A stretch of DNA of 64,000 bases from Mannheimia granulomatis. GTDB taxonomy: Bacteria; Pseudomonadota; Gammaproteobacteria; Enterobacterales; Pasteurellaceae. Positions 54,650 to 63,540 of the stretch are shown here, piece by piece (the stretch's first letter is position 1; every line of letters begins with the position of its first letter). The notes below the pieces were generated by a model. It made no database searches and was not told the DNA's origin. It was given only the letters and a program-made list of their open reading frames with translations. The stretch is taken from NCBI RefSeq assembly GCF_013377255.1, contig NZ_CP016614.1:1992501-2056500 (forward strand). Direction: 5' to 3'. Made by a program: the position numbers and the translations under genes.

Positions 54650-56014
54650 TTAACCACGCACTGCTTTTACTGCTTCAGCAACAGATTTTTTGAAGCGCTT
54701 GATAAACTCTTCACATTCTGCTTGGGTGATATTTACTGCACAAAGAATACGTACCACGTTACCACCACGGCCGCCACGCTCTAATAACAGTCTGTTTTTA
54801 AAACAGTATTTTTGAATCGCGACAGCTAAATCACAATCGCGTGGGTATGCACCGGTTGCATCCTGAGGCTTATGCTCATCAACAATATCAATACCCATCA
54901 TTAAGCCTTTACCACGCACGTTACCGATACAAGGGAACTCTTGGCTTAATTCGCCTAATGCTTTAGTTAAGTACTCGCCTCTCTCTTTTGCATTTTGAGC
55001 CAAGTTTTCTTCACGCATAATTTTTAATGATACATAACCTGTCGCCATTGCTAATTGGTTACCACGGAATGTGCCTGTATGACCTGCCGGCTGCCACGCA
55101 TCAAATTCTTTTTTGATTGCTAATACCGCTAATGGCAAGCTACCACCAATCGCTTTAGACATCACGACGATATCCGGCTCAATGCCTGCATGCTCAAAAG
55201 CAAACATTTTGCCTGAACGACAGAAACCGGCTTGCACTTCATCCACAATCATTAAAATACCATGTTTTTTTGTTACTTCACGCACTTTTTGTAAGAAGCT
55301 GATTGGAGCCGGTACCACACCGCCTTCACCTTGAATTGCTTCAAGAATAACGGCTGCCGGTTTTACGACACCACTTTCAACATCTTCGATAAAGTTTTCA
55401 AAATAATGCTCAACTGCTTTTGCACCCGCCTCACCACCAATGCCAAACGGGCAGCGGTATTCATGTGGATAAGGCATAAATTGCACACCCGGCATCAAAC
55501 CTTGTACCGCATTTTTTGCACTTAAGTTACCGGTTAAAGATAAAGCACCGTGAGTCATACCATGGAAACCACCGGAAAACGCAATCACATTGCCACGGCC
55601 TGTATAAGTTTTTGCTAATTTGATTGCTGCTTCGTTAGCATCTGCACCAGATGGACCGGTAAATTGTAAGATGTATTTATCTTTAGGGAAGAAAGATAAT
55701 AGTTCTTCAGTAAATGCATCTTTCAATGGAGTAGTAATATCTAAAGAGTGTAATGGCAAACCACTATCTAACACATCTTTGATAGCTTGCATTAACTGAG
55801 GATGATTATGACCTAATGCTAGGGTTCCTGCACCTGCTAAAAAATCAAGATATTCATTGCCTTCAACATCCGTTACCCAAACACCTTGTGCTTTTTGATA
55901 TGCAAACGGTAATTTACGAGGATAACTACGTACGTTGGATTCCATTGCATCTTGGCGATCTAAAAAGTATTGGTTTGAAGCAAGAACTGCTTGAACAGGA
56001 GTTTTAATTGTCAT
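54650..56014 (-). CDS. dat: Diaminobutyrate--2-oxoglutarate aminotransferase
   Basis: Class III PLP aminotransferase of 454 residues forming L-2,4-diaminobutyrate from aspartate semialdehyde and glutamate. It has GPSGADANEAAIKLAK (PLP phosphate), VDEVQAGFCRSGKMFAF and the catalytic lysine in VVMSKAIGGSLP near residue 300. Start at 56014 (MTIKTPVQAV) after AGAAGG; the longer frame reads into a structured leader and has no family similarity. Confidence 0.93.
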   Translation of the reverse strand: MTIKTPVQAVLASNQYFLDRQDAMESNVRSYPRKLPFAYQKAQGVWVTDVEGNEYLDFLAGAGTLALGHNHPQLMQAIKDVLDSGLPLHSLDITTPLKDAFTEELLSFFPKDKYILQFTGPSGADANEAAIKLAKTYTGRGNVIAFSGGFHGMTHGALSLTGNLSAKNAVQGLMPGVQFMPYPHEYRCPFGIGGEAGAKAVEHYFENFIEDVESGVVKPAAVILEAIQGEGGVVPAPISFLQKVREVTKKHGILMIVDEVQAGFCRSGKMFAFEHAGIEPDIVVMSKAIGGSLPLAVLAIKKEFDAWQPAGHTGTFRGNQLAMATGYVSLKIMREENLAQNAKERGEYLTKALGELSQEFPCIGNVRGKGLMMGIDIVDEHKPQDATGAYPRDCDLAVAIQKYCFKNRLLLERGGRGGNVVRILCAVNITQAECEEFIKRFKKSVAEAVKAVRG

Positions 56015-56245
56015 GTCAAAATAAACCTTCTGAAAGAGGTGAAAAAAATAAGTCGGGTGCCTTGCGGGAAGCCTAAGCTTTCTTATCCTAAAAGATAAGA
56101 TGCCATGGGGCATTTGACTCGCTACTTATTAAAAAAAGCGTTTCAACTTTTTTGTTTTTACCCTATATCTCCCTAAGAAATGAAATTGGGATAGGTTGGA
56201 AACAGACTTAAATGTAGGGCTACGTTTAAGAGGCGTAATGATACT
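56015..56245 (-). ncRNA. Long structured 5' leader of dat-ddc
   Basis: About 230 nt lie between the predicted start site and dat. Hairpins in order (minus strand): 56207-56230 (CTTAAA..TTTAAG stem with GTAG/CTAC inside); 56162-56195 (CCTATCCC with GGG and ATAGG); 56100-56113 (ATGCC/GGCAT); and 56081-56100 (TCTTATC/GATAAGA), sharing one base with the previous. Then a C-rich stretch and TTATTTTTTT just before the ribosome site. Two poly-T runs and competing hairpins suggest attenuation or a metabolite-sensing leader. I do not recognise a known riboswitch class. Confidence 0.5.
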
Positions 56246-56251
56246 TTTTTT

Positions 56252-56280
56252 GCTATAAAAAAGAAAGTTTTTTTGCTCAA
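56252..56280 (-). promoter_or_regulatory. Probable promoter of dat-ddc
   Basis: On the minus strand TTGAGC and TATAGC are separated by exactly 17 bp of A/T-rich sequence, 240-265 bp before dat. It defines the long leader. Confidence 0.5.
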
Positions 56281-56317
56281 AATGTCCGTAAAAATCAAGA
56301 AAATCAGAGTGAGGTTA

Positions 56318-56349
56318 ATAAAAAAACCCGACATAAAGTCGGGCTTCTC
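56318..56349 (-). terminator. Terminator of the rpmB-rpmG operon
   Basis: AAGCCCGAC and GTCGGGTTTTTTT on the minus strand form a 7-8 bp GC-rich stem with a TTTAT-type loop and a T-run, about 20 bp after rpmG. Confidence 0.85.
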
Positions 56350-56364
56350 ATATTCAAACCAAAA

Positions 56365-56535
56365 TTATTTGATTTTTGCTTCTTTGTAGATAACGTGTTT
56401 ACGCACAACCGGATCAAATTTTTTGATTTCCATTTTTTCTGGCATATTACGTTTGTTTTTGTCTGTTGTGTAGAAATGACCTGTTTCTGCTGTAGAAACT
56501 AAACGGATTTTCTCACGAGCGCCTTTAGCTGCCAT
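56365..56535 (-). CDS. rpmG: Ribosomal protein bL33
   Basis: A 56-residue large-subunit protein: [21 protein letters not shown], then [34 protein letters not shown]. Full length. It lacks the zinc CxxC pairs, so it is the zinc-independent form. 11 bp downstream of rpmB, the usual pair. Confidence 0.96.
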
Positions 56536-56546
56536 GTTTTAGCTCC

Positions 56547-56783
56547 TTAGATTTTTTCGCCACGAGCACGGATTTCAGCTAATACTGCATCAATGCCTTT
56601 TTTATCAATAATACGCATACCTTTCGCAGTTAAACGTAAGGTTACGAAACGGTTTTCACTCTCAACCCAGAAACGGTGAGTGTGTAAGTTAGGTAAAAAA
56701 CGACGACGAGTCGCGTTTAATGCGTGTGAGCGGTTGTTACCAACTGCTGGACGCTTGCCTGTTACTTGGCAAACTCTTGACAT
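56547..56783 (-). CDS. rpmB: Ribosomal protein bL28
   Basis: A 78-residue large-subunit protein beginning [21 protein letters not shown], with [19 protein letters not shown] and ending [18 protein letters not shown] as in gamma-proteobacteria. First gene of the rpmB-rpmG operon; in many relatives the pair lies next to radC and coaBC, as here. Confidence 0.97.
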
Positions 56784-56941
56784 TTTAATTCTCCAATATG
56801 ACTTAAGCTTAAGCTTGATGGTTTGGGTCTATCAGGGTTTTCACCTTCTGACTACCTCGTCAGGTAACACCCATCCCACGATTATGTTTTAAAGACTGCC
56901 GATTATACTGACTTTGTTCGACTCATTCAAGTCATTATTTG

Positions 56942-57643
56942 CTAATTATTTATCTCTTTTAGTTCCAGCTTTTCTTCTGCAAATGAAAAATAATCACCTT
57001 TGCCTACAATAATATGATCAACAAAGCGAATATCGACCAGTTCACATGCCATTTCAATCTTTTTCGTTAAACTTCTATCAGATTCGCTAGGCAAGCAGGA
57101 GCCGGAAGGGTGATTATGTGCAACGATAATCGCAGCTGCATTATATTTTAATGCCCGCTTAATAATTTCCCGAGGGTGAACTGCAGTTTGATTAATGGTA
57201 CCAAAAAACATTTTTTCTTTATAAATCAAGCGATTCTGATTATCTAAAAACAATACCATAAAAACCTCTCTTTCCTCTTCTTCCAGCTCCGTTTGAAAAT
57301 ACATAATCGCCATATAAGGGGCTTGAATCATCTCACTAAATTCCATTTGCTGTGCTAAATAGCGTTTCGTCATCTCTTTTGAGGCCTGCAATTGAATATA
57401 TTTCGTTTTTCCTAATCCATAAATTTTGCAAAACTCATTGATATCTGCATTAAGTAATTGACGTAATGACCCAAATACCATCAATACACTTTCCGCTAGT
57501 GTCATTACCGGCACATCTTTAGTTCCTGTACGCAAAAAAATAGCCAGTAGCTCAGCATCTGTTAATGAAGCTGCTCCATGTGTCAGTAATTTTTCTCTTG
57601 GCATCACTATAGGTTCATCTGAAATAGCATCAAAGTCGTTCAT
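56942..57643 (-). CDS. radC: RadC family JAMM/MPN+ protein
   Basis: A 233-residue protein with an N-terminal helical domain (PREKLLTHGAASLTDAELLAIFLRTGTKD) and a C-terminal JAMM metalloprotease-like domain, metal motif VAHNHPSGSCLPSESD near residue 174. Molecular role unresolved despite the name. Start at 57643 is favoured by GGAGG 6 bp upstream; an ATG 12 bp earlier overlaps that site. Divergent from coaBC. Confidence 0.92.
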   Translation of the reverse strand: MNDFDAISDEPIVMPREKLLTHGAASLTDAELLAIFLRTGTKDVPVMTLAESVLMVFGSLRQLLNADINEFCKIYGLGKTKYIQLQASKEMTKRYLAQQMEFSEMIQAPYMAIMYFQTELEEEEREVFMVLFLDNQNRLIYKEKMFFGTINQTAVHPREIIKRALKYNAAAIIVAHNHPSGSCLPSESDRSLTKKIEMACELVDIRFVDHIIVGKGDYFSFAEEKLELKEINN

Positions 57644-57804
57644 TTTTTCCTCCATTACACAAAATTAGCATAAGAGAGCCAGCCCTTTTATGCAAAGGCG
57701 TGAATTCGATTTTTCGAGCCAGATCACAAAAATAGTGTGCTTGTGAGCAACTACTTATTCAGATAAAATACGTCGAAAAAATCCAGTCCAAAAAGGAAAT
57801 TAGG

Positions 57805-59007
57805 ATGTTACAAAATAAAAAAATCTTAGTTGGCATCACAGGCGGTATCGCCGCCTACAAAACCATCGAACTCATTCGCCTGCTGAAAAAAGCCGATGCG
57901 GAAGTACGTGTGGTGCTGACCCCTGCCGCCGAAGCCTTTGTTACCCCACTCACGCTGCAAGCGATTTCCGGTAATGCAGTCTCGAACTCGTTGCTCGACC
58001 CACAGGCGGAACTCGCAATGGGGCATATCGAGCTGGCGAAATGGGCGGATTTGGTGCTGGTTGCTCCGGCTTCTGCGGATTTTATCGCCCGTCTGCGAAT
58101 GGGAATGGGCAACGATTTGCTCTCTACGCTTTGCCTTGCTACGCCCGCCCCGATTTTACTTGCCCCTGCGATGAACCAGCAGATGTACAAGCGGTCGGCA
58201 GTGCAGGAAAATCTGCAAAAAGTGCGTGAGCAAGGCGTGCTGACGGTCGGCCCAAACAGCGGTTTCCAAGCCTGTGGCGATGTCGGCGAAGGGCGAATGT
58301 CTGAGCCTGCGGAGATTTTTGCAGAAATTCAGCAAATTCTGACCGCTTGTAACGATCTTGCCGATCTCAGCGTGGTGATTACCGCCGGCGGCACACGGGA
58401 GGCGATCGACCCTGTGCGTTACATCAGCAACCACAGCTCGGGCAAAATGGGCTATGCGATTGCAGAACACTTTGCCAAGCGTGGGGCGAAAGTTGTGCTG
58501 ATTTCGGGCGTGACTAACCTGCCAACACCGCCTGCTGTTGAGCGAGTAGACGTGGTTTCTGCCCAAGAGATGTTTGAACAAGCGGTCAAATTCGCTCCAA
58601 AATCTGCAATTTTTATCGGCTGTGCGGCGGTAGCGGATTATCGGGTGGCGAACGTTTCCGAGCAAAAAATCAAGAAAACGGACGACAGCGATGAACTGAC
58701 GTTAAAACTCGTGAAAAACCCCGATATTATCGCGCACGTCGCCCATCTTAGCGAAAATCGCCCCTTTGTGGTCGGCTTTGCGGCTGAAACGCAAAATGTG
58801 GCGGAATATGCAAAATCCAAACTCGAACGCAAAAATCTCGATATGATTTGTGCCAACGATGTTTCGGGCGGACAAGTGTTCGGGCAGGATCAGAATGCGT
58901 TGCATTTGCTCTGGAAAAACGGCGAAAAAAAATTACCGCTAGCGGATAAAGGAAAGTTGGCAGAGCATTTAGTGCAGGAAATTGTGGCACGATTTCAAAC
59001 AAAATAA
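57805..59007 (+). CDS. coaBC: Bifunctional phosphopantothenoylcysteine decarboxylase/synthetase
   Basis: Makes 4'-phosphopantetheine for CoA. The 400-residue protein joins a flavin decarboxylase (1-185: GITGGIAAYKTIEL, catalytic His in MGHIELAKWADLVLVAPASA, PAMNQQMY) and a CTP-dependent synthetase (about 190-400: ITAGGTREAIDPVRYISNHSSGKMG). More GC-rich than its surroundings and carries several uptake sequences. In most relatives it is followed directly by dut; here three genes intervene. Confidence 0.96.
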   Translation: MLQNKKILVGITGGIAAYKTIELIRLLKKADAEVRVVLTPAAEAFVTPLTLQAISGNAVSNSLLDPQAELAMGHIELAKWADLVLVAPASADFIARLRMGMGNDLLSTLCLATPAPILLAPAMNQQMYKRSAVQENLQKVREQGVLTVGPNSGFQACGDVGEGRMSEPAEIFAEIQQILTACNDLADLSVVITAGGTREAIDPVRYISNHSSGKMGYAIAEHFAKRGAKVVLISGVTNLPTPPAVERVDVVSAQEMFEQAVKFAPKSAIFIGCAAVADYRVANVSEQKIKKTDDSDELTLKLVKNPDIIAHVAHLSENRPFVVGFAAETQNVAEYAKSKLERKNLDMICANDVSGGQVFGQDQNALHLLWKNGEKKLPLADKGKLAEHLVQEIVARFQTK

Positions 59008-59027
59008 GGCATAAGGTAGGGATTTAA

Positions 59028-59600
59028 ATGGCGAAAAAAATAGTGATAGCTCTGTGCGTTATTTTTACGTTGGCAGCAGTTGCTGTCAGTGTATTTTTAT
59101 ACCAGTTTGGGCAAAGTTTAGGCAAAGCCGATCCAACCCCCAAATTTATCACGACCGAGCCGATGATCGCCAAGCATCTACCCTTGCCAGTGGAGACCAC
59201 CATTTTCTACGATGGCAATAAAACCAAGGCTCAATATACGCAAGAAAAACCGCTAAAAGAGAGTGCGGTTACAAGTATTCATTTGCTGATTACCGAACCG
59301 TTGAAGTGGGGTGAGATGCCCGTAACAGACTTCGTCGATTACACTACGCATCTCACTATTCGCCCGATTTGGGAGGCAGAGATTAAGCCCTCCCACCGCT
59401 TTTTTGAGCTATGGCGTGAATGCGGCTATGATCTTGCCTTTCGTGTGAGAGACAATACAAACTGGCACTTTAATCCGCACAACTTTGAGGTTTCGCCTGA
59501 ATTTGGTTGTGGCTTTAATGAAAATTTTAAAGCCGGATCTCCTAAAATGAAGGAGATGATCGACGCGTGGCACAATTTGCAAAAAACAGCAGAAAAATAA
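59028..59600 (+). CDS. Unknown protein with one N-terminal membrane segment
   Basis: A 190-residue protein I do not recognise. One hydrophobic helix (residues 5-27) anchors or exports it; the rest is soluble, with three cysteines or fewer and a Trp-rich middle (RPIWEAEIKPSHRFFELWRECGYDL). It starts 20 bp after coaBC with a weak GTAGGG ribosome site and is likely cotranscribed with the next gene. Both end with a LQK..EK tail immediately before an uptake sequence. Confidence 0.7.
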   Translation: MAKKIVIALCVIFTLAAVAVSVFLYQFGQSLGKADPTPKFITTEPMIAKHLPLPVETTIFYDGNKTKAQYTQEKPLKESAVTSIHLLITEPLKWGEMPVTDFVDYTTHLTIRPIWEAEIKPSHRFFELWRECGYDLAFRVRDNTNWHFNPHNFEVSPEFGCGFNENFKAGSPKMKEMIDAWHNLQKTAEK

Positions 59601-59629
59601 CCGCTTGTATTACACACGGAGTTTCATAA

Positions 59630-60364
59630 ATGAAAAAAATCATCGGCTTGTCGCTACTTATTCTGTCATCAAGTGTGCTGGCAAATACGCCTATTAAAGC
59701 CCAAACCATGAAATTGCTCACAATAAATGATAAGACAAGAGCAACGCTCTGTGCCCAACTACTAAAATGCGGTGAGCTAGTGGAGGTATTCCAAGCTCAA
59801 AATGGCGATTACTATTTGAGTGATGATACGCCGCAGTTTGCCTATTTTCCGAAAAAAGACGGCTATAAACTCAAAAACCGTTGGGATTTTACGGGTTATG
59901 AACACCGTGCCGGCGAAGCTGGTGTATTGGAAGATCCTAATCCGCATTATCGCATTGCACCGGCTCTCTATCCGTTAGCCGAGGGCAAGAGGGCGATTGT
60001 GTTGCAGAAAGTCTGGTCTGAAATGTACTCGGGTGGTGGGCGGCATAGCAGTGTTGCCGATTTTATTCAAATTAACCCCGATAACAGTTATCAACTTGCG
60101 ATACAAGCCGTTTCGTTCCACGAGGGCGAAATGATTCGAGCCTGTTTTCAAGAGGAAGATCTGCAAAAGTTGCACCAATGCCACGACACTGACGACACCG
60201 TGCTAAAAATTCGCTATCGTGATGTTGGCAAGCCATATTACGAGTGGCATTTGAGCTATGAGCAAGTCACGCAGCATTCTAGTGACAAAACGCCCAAAAA
60301 ACGCGTAATCCGTCAAGAAACCGTAACACCATTTGGGCAATTGCAAAAAAACACAGAAAAATAA
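59630..60364 (+). CDS. Unknown exported protein
   Basis: A 244-residue protein with a clear signal peptide (MKKIIGLSLLILSSSVLA, cleavage near ANT). The mature part has pairs of cysteines (CAQLLKC, CFQEEDLQKLHQC) that could form disulfides and no domain I can name. It follows the preceding unknown by 29 bp. No enzyme motif visible. Periplasmic location is inferred from the signal. Confidence 0.72.
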   Translation: MKKIIGLSLLILSSSVLANTPIKAQTMKLLTINDKTRATLCAQLLKCGELVEVFQAQNGDYYLSDDTPQFAYFPKKDGYKLKNRWDFTGYEHRAGEAGVLEDPNPHYRIAPALYPLAEGKRAIVLQKVWSEMYSGGGRHSSVADFIQINPDNSYQLAIQAVSFHEGEMIRACFQEEDLQKLHQCHDTDDTVLKIRYRDVGKPYYEWHLSYEQVTQHSSDKTPKKRVIRQETVTPFGQLQKNTEK

Positions 60365-60390
60365 CCGCTTGTCAGCGTTAAGGAGCGAAA

Positions 60391-61410
60391 ATGTTAGCTT
60401 CCAACCACTATATTCAAGAGATCAAACAGATTTTAAGCCAAGCCCGCCAAAAGGCATATCAGGCGGTCAATGCCGCAATGGTCGAAGCCTATTGGAAAAT
60501 CGGTGAGCGAATTGTGCAGGAAGAACAGAACGGCCAGAGCCGTGCGGAGTATGGCAAGGAGATCATCAAAAATCTCTCGGCAGAATTAACTGCCGAATTT
60601 GGCAAAGGATTTACTGAACGAAATTTGCGTAATTTCCGCCAGTTTTACCTTGAATTTACTGATCTCAACATGTGGAAATCGATGATTTCCAAATTGACGT
60701 GGACTCATTTCCAACGTGTCTTAAAAGTCACCAACCCGCAAGCCCGCCATTACTATTTAAAAGAAGCGGCGGAGAATAGCTGGTCGGTGCGCACGCTGGA
60801 TCGCAATATCTCTACGCTCTACTACGACCGCCTGCTGGCCAGCCAAGACAAAGCCTTGGTTGAGCAGGAGATGAAAGAGAAAACCGCCACGCTGCAAGCC
60901 TCAGATTTCATCAAAAGCCCGACCGTGTTGGAGTTTCTGAATTTGCCGGCTTCAATGGCATACAGCGAAGCGGATCTGGAAAAGGCGTTAATCGATAATT
61001 TGCAGCAATTTATGTTGGAACTTGGCAAAGGCTTTGCGTTTGTAGCGCGCCAGCAACACATTCGCACCGAAACCAGCGATTTTTTCATCGATTTGGTGTT
61101 TTATAACTACATCTTAAAATGCTTTGTGATTGTGGAACTCAAAACCGATAAACTTACCCATCAAGACATCGGGCAGTTGGATATGTATGTGCGAATGTAC
61201 GACGATTTGCACCGTCAAACGGGCGACAATCCCACTATCGGCTTGCTGCTCTGCACCGAAACCGACAGCGTGGTGGCGAAATACTCAGTACTACACCAAA
61301 ACCCGCAGCTGTTTGCGAGTAAATATGTGCATTATTTGCCGAGTGAGGCGGAGCTGGTGGCGGAAATTGAACAACAGAAATATATTTTTAAACAGCAGCA
61401 TTCAGGCTGA
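60391..61410 (+). CDS. YhcG/DUF1016 family PD-(D/E)XK nuclease-like protein
   Basis: A 339-residue cytoplasmic protein. The DUF1016 N-terminal domain (about 8-165) contains VEAYWKIGERIVQEEQNG and FTERNLRNFRQFYLEF. A C-terminal nuclease-like domain (about 185-335) carries the PD-(D/E)XK core DFFIDLVFYN...FVIVELKTDKL. The family often accompanies restriction or mobile loci, but no methylase or helicase is near. Preceded by AAGGAG, 26 bp after the exported unknown. Confidence 0.9.
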   Translation: MLASNHYIQEIKQILSQARQKAYQAVNAAMVEAYWKIGERIVQEEQNGQSRAEYGKEIIKNLSAELTAEFGKGFTERNLRNFRQFYLEFTDLNMWKSMISKLTWTHFQRVLKVTNPQARHYYLKEAAENSWSVRTLDRNISTLYYDRLLASQDKALVEQEMKEKTATLQASDFIKSPTVLEFLNLPASMAYSEADLEKALIDNLQQFMLELGKGFAFVARQQHIRTETSDFFIDLVFYNYILKCFVIVELKTDKLTHQDIGQLDMYVRMYDDLHRQTGDNPTIGLLLCTETDSVVAKYSVLHQNPQLFASKYVHYLPSEAELVAEIEQQKYIFKQQHSG

Positions 61411-61435
61411 TGTATTGCAAAAAATCGGCAAAAAC

Positions 61436-61455
61436 TGACCGCTTGCAAGCGGTCA
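61436..61455. repeat. Perfect 20-bp palindrome of two fused uptake cores
   Basis: TGACCGCTTGCAAGCGGTCA is its own reverse complement: two uptake-type cores back to back without loop. It lies 32 bp before dut, after the YhcG gene. Confidence 0.85.
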
Positions 61456-61487
61456 AAAATGAACAAAATTTTACAAAAGGACAAACA

Positions 61488-61943
61488 ATGAAACAGATCG
61501 ATTTAAAAATTTTAGACAGCCGCATTGGCAATGAATTTCCTCTGCCGGCGTATGCCACAGAAGGCTCAGCAGGGCTTGATTTGCGGGCGCTAATCAACGA
61601 TCCACTTACAGTTAAAGCAGGAGAAACAGTGCTGATCCCAACGGGAATTTCGATTTATATTGCCGATCAGAATTTAGCGGCAGTGATCTTACCAAGATCA
61701 GGCTTAGGTCATAAAAACGGGATTGTGTTGGGCAACTTAGTGGGTTTGATAGACAGTGATTATCAAGGTCCGCTTATGGTTTCACTTTGGAACCGCAGCC
61801 AAACAGATTTCACTGTGAATGTGGGAGACCGTATCGCTCAATTAGTCTTTGTGCCGGTAGTCCAAGCCAGTTTCAACATTGTAGAAAGTTTTGAGAAAAC
61901 CGAGCGTGGCGAAGGCGGTTTCGGGCATTCTGGTAAACAGTAA
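61488..61943 (+). CDS. dut: dUTP diphosphatase
   Basis: Hydrolyses dUTP to dUMP. The 151-residue protein has all five trimeric dUTPase motifs: AGLDLRAL, PRSGLGHKNGIVLGN, GLIDSDYQGPL, RIAQLVFVP and the C-terminal RGEGGFGHSG arm. Start at 61488 fits family length; the frame opens upstream across the uptake palindrome. Confidence 0.97.
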   Translation: MKQIDLKILDSRIGNEFPLPAYATEGSAGLDLRALINDPLTVKAGETVLIPTGISIYIADQNLAAVILPRSGLGHKNGIVLGNLVGLIDSDYQGPLMVSLWNRSQTDFTVNVGDRIAQLVFVPVVQASFNIVESFEKTERGEGGFGHSGKQ

Positions 61944-61955
61944 TCGGGAATATAA

Positions 61956-62561
61956 ATGACAGAACCTAAAATTAAAATGCCGAAAAAATCCGTAGTTGAA
62001 CGCCAACAACAAGTTCTAGAGGTGTTAATCGGATTATTAAATTCTGAAGAAGGCATGCAGCGTGTTACTACCGAGCGTTTAGCTGCTGCGGTTGGAGTGT
62101 CGGAAGGTGCGTTGTATCGCTACTTCCCAAGTAAAACCAAGATGTTTGAAGCCTTAATTGAAAAAATTGAGCAAACCTTGACCCATTACATCCATGCAAA
62201 CAAACGGCAAGCCAGCAGTGCGAATTCCGTACGAGCCATTCTTTATGCAATCTTAGAATTTGCCCGTAAAAACCCGGGGGTCACTCGGATTCTGACAGGA
62301 CACGCATTAATGTTTGAAGACGATTTATTAAAAGCGAGAGTTGCCAAATTTTTCGATAATTTAGAGTTACAATTTGCCAATATTTTGCAACTGAGCAAAC
62401 TACGTGAGCGTAAAAGCTTTGAAGATGAACGAGCGCTGGCAGGCTATTTAGTAAATTTCTGCGAAGGACAATTTTTACGTCTGGTTCGTTCTAATTTTAG
62501 CTATAACCAACATCAACATTTTGAAAAACAGTGGGCATTTATTAAACCTTTATTTGATTAA
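61956..62561 (+). CDS. slmA: Nucleoid occlusion factor SlmA
   Basis: TetR-family DNA-binding protein that blocks FtsZ assembly over the nucleoid. 201 residues, HTH at about 30-65 (RLAAAVGVSEGALYRYFPSKTKMFEALI) and the usual C-terminal EKQWAFIKPLF. It follows dut by 12 bp, the standard neighbourhood. Confidence 0.95.
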   Translation: MTEPKIKMPKKSVVERQQQVLEVLIGLLNSEEGMQRVTTERLAAAVGVSEGALYRYFPSKTKMFEALIEKIEQTLTHYIHANKRQASSANSVRAILYAILEFARKNPGVTRILTGHALMFEDDLLKARVAKFFDNLELQFANILQLSKLRERKSFEDERALAGYLVNFCEGQFLRLVRSNFSYNQHQHFEKQWAFIKPLFD

Positions 62562-62563
62562 TT

Positions 62564-62782
62564 ATGATAATTCCTTGGCAAGAACTCGAAGAATCTACTT
62601 TAAATAATATTTTAGATTCTTTCATTTTACGAGAAGGCACAGATTATGGCGAAAAAGAACTCTCTTTAGCAGAAAAAAGAGAGAATTTGTTAGCACAATT
62701 AAAGGCAGATAAAGTCGTGATTGTCTGGTCTGAATTACACGAAAGCCTTGATATTAAAGAGAAAAAATCTTTTTTGGGTTAA
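62564..62782 (+). CDS. yheU: YheU family (UPF0270) protein
   Basis: A 72-residue protein: IIPWQELEESTLNNILDSFILREGTDYGEKELSLAEKRENL is characteristic of YheU. Function unknown. It starts 2 bp after the slmA stop, so it is translated from the same mRNA. No signal or membrane segment. Confidence 0.9.
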   Translation: MIIPWQELEESTLNNILDSFILREGTDYGEKELSLAEKRENLLAQLKADKVVIVWSELHESLDIKEKKSFLG

Positions 62783-62845
62783 CGCTTTATTTCGTGCTAA
62801 AATTTCAAAAATTTAACTAACTATAAATGATTTATAGGGAATATT

Positions 62846-63520
62846 ATGCAAGATATGACGCTCTCAACTGCACCACTTGAAAATGTAACACCACCTCCCT
62901 CGATTCACGATCCGGCAGTTGAGTGGTTTTTAACGCATTGCCATATCCATCGCTATCCAGCGAAATACACACTTATTCATGCCGGTGAAGATGCTCAATC
63001 TCTGTTTTATATTGTAAACGGCTCTGTTGCGGTTTATATCAAAGATGATGAAACTAAAGAGATGCTACTTACTAATTTAGGAACAGGTGAATTTGTTGGT
63101 GAGTTAAGCTTATTTGAAGAGAAAGTGCAACAGCGTACTGCCTTTGTCCGCACTAAAGGCCCATGTGAGATTGCTGAAATTTCTTATAAAAAATTCAAAC
63201 AGTTAGTCCATTTAAATCCTGATATTTTAATGTATTTATCGGCACAAATGGCACGCCGTTTACGTCAGACATCCCGCCAAGTGGGTAATTTAGCTTTCTT
63301 AGATGTTGCCGGTCGCATTGCTCAGACATTGCTCAACCTAGCTAAAATGCCCGATGCCATGACCCATCCACAAGGTATGCAGATCAAAATTACCCGTCAA
63401 GAAATTGGGCAGATGGTTGGCTGCTCTCGTGAAACGGTCGGGCGTATTCTGAAAATGTTAGAAGATGAAGGGCTGATTTCTGCCCACGGCAAAACGATTG
63501 TCGTGTTCGGCGCCAGATAA
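62846..63520 (+). CDS. crp: cAMP receptor protein CRP
   Basis: Global activator. The 224-residue protein has a cyclic-nucleotide domain (about 25-130, with GEFVGELSLFEE...RTAFVRTK contacting cAMP) and a winged HTH (about 165-224; recognition helix CSRETVGRILKML). The N-terminus is about 14 residues longer than in E. coli. In this region it has a direct target, the consensus site before the uronate operon, and an opposing enzyme, CpdA. Confidence 0.96.
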   Translation: MQDMTLSTAPLENVTPPPSIHDPAVEWFLTHCHIHRYPAKYTLIHAGEDAQSLFYIVNGSVAVYIKDDETKEMLLTNLGTGEFVGELSLFEEKVQQRTAFVRTKGPCEIAEISYKKFKQLVHLNPDILMYLSAQMARRLRQTSRQVGNLAFLDVAGRIAQTLLNLAKMPDAMTHPQGMQIKITRQEIGQMVGCSRETVGRILKMLEDEGLISAHGKTIVVFGAR

Positions 63521-63540
63521 ATTCGCTCTCTATTTCTTGT

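Noticed and set aside
56015..56113. N-terminal extension of dat or a leader peptide starting at 56113
   Set aside because: The extension is absent from the aminotransferase family and falls within hairpins of the leader; no ribosome site precedes it. A leader peptide cannot be excluded but is not supported.
57826..59002. Several overlapping open frames on both strands within coaBC
   Set aside because: coaBC is complete with all active-site motifs; the other frames are consequences of its higher GC content.
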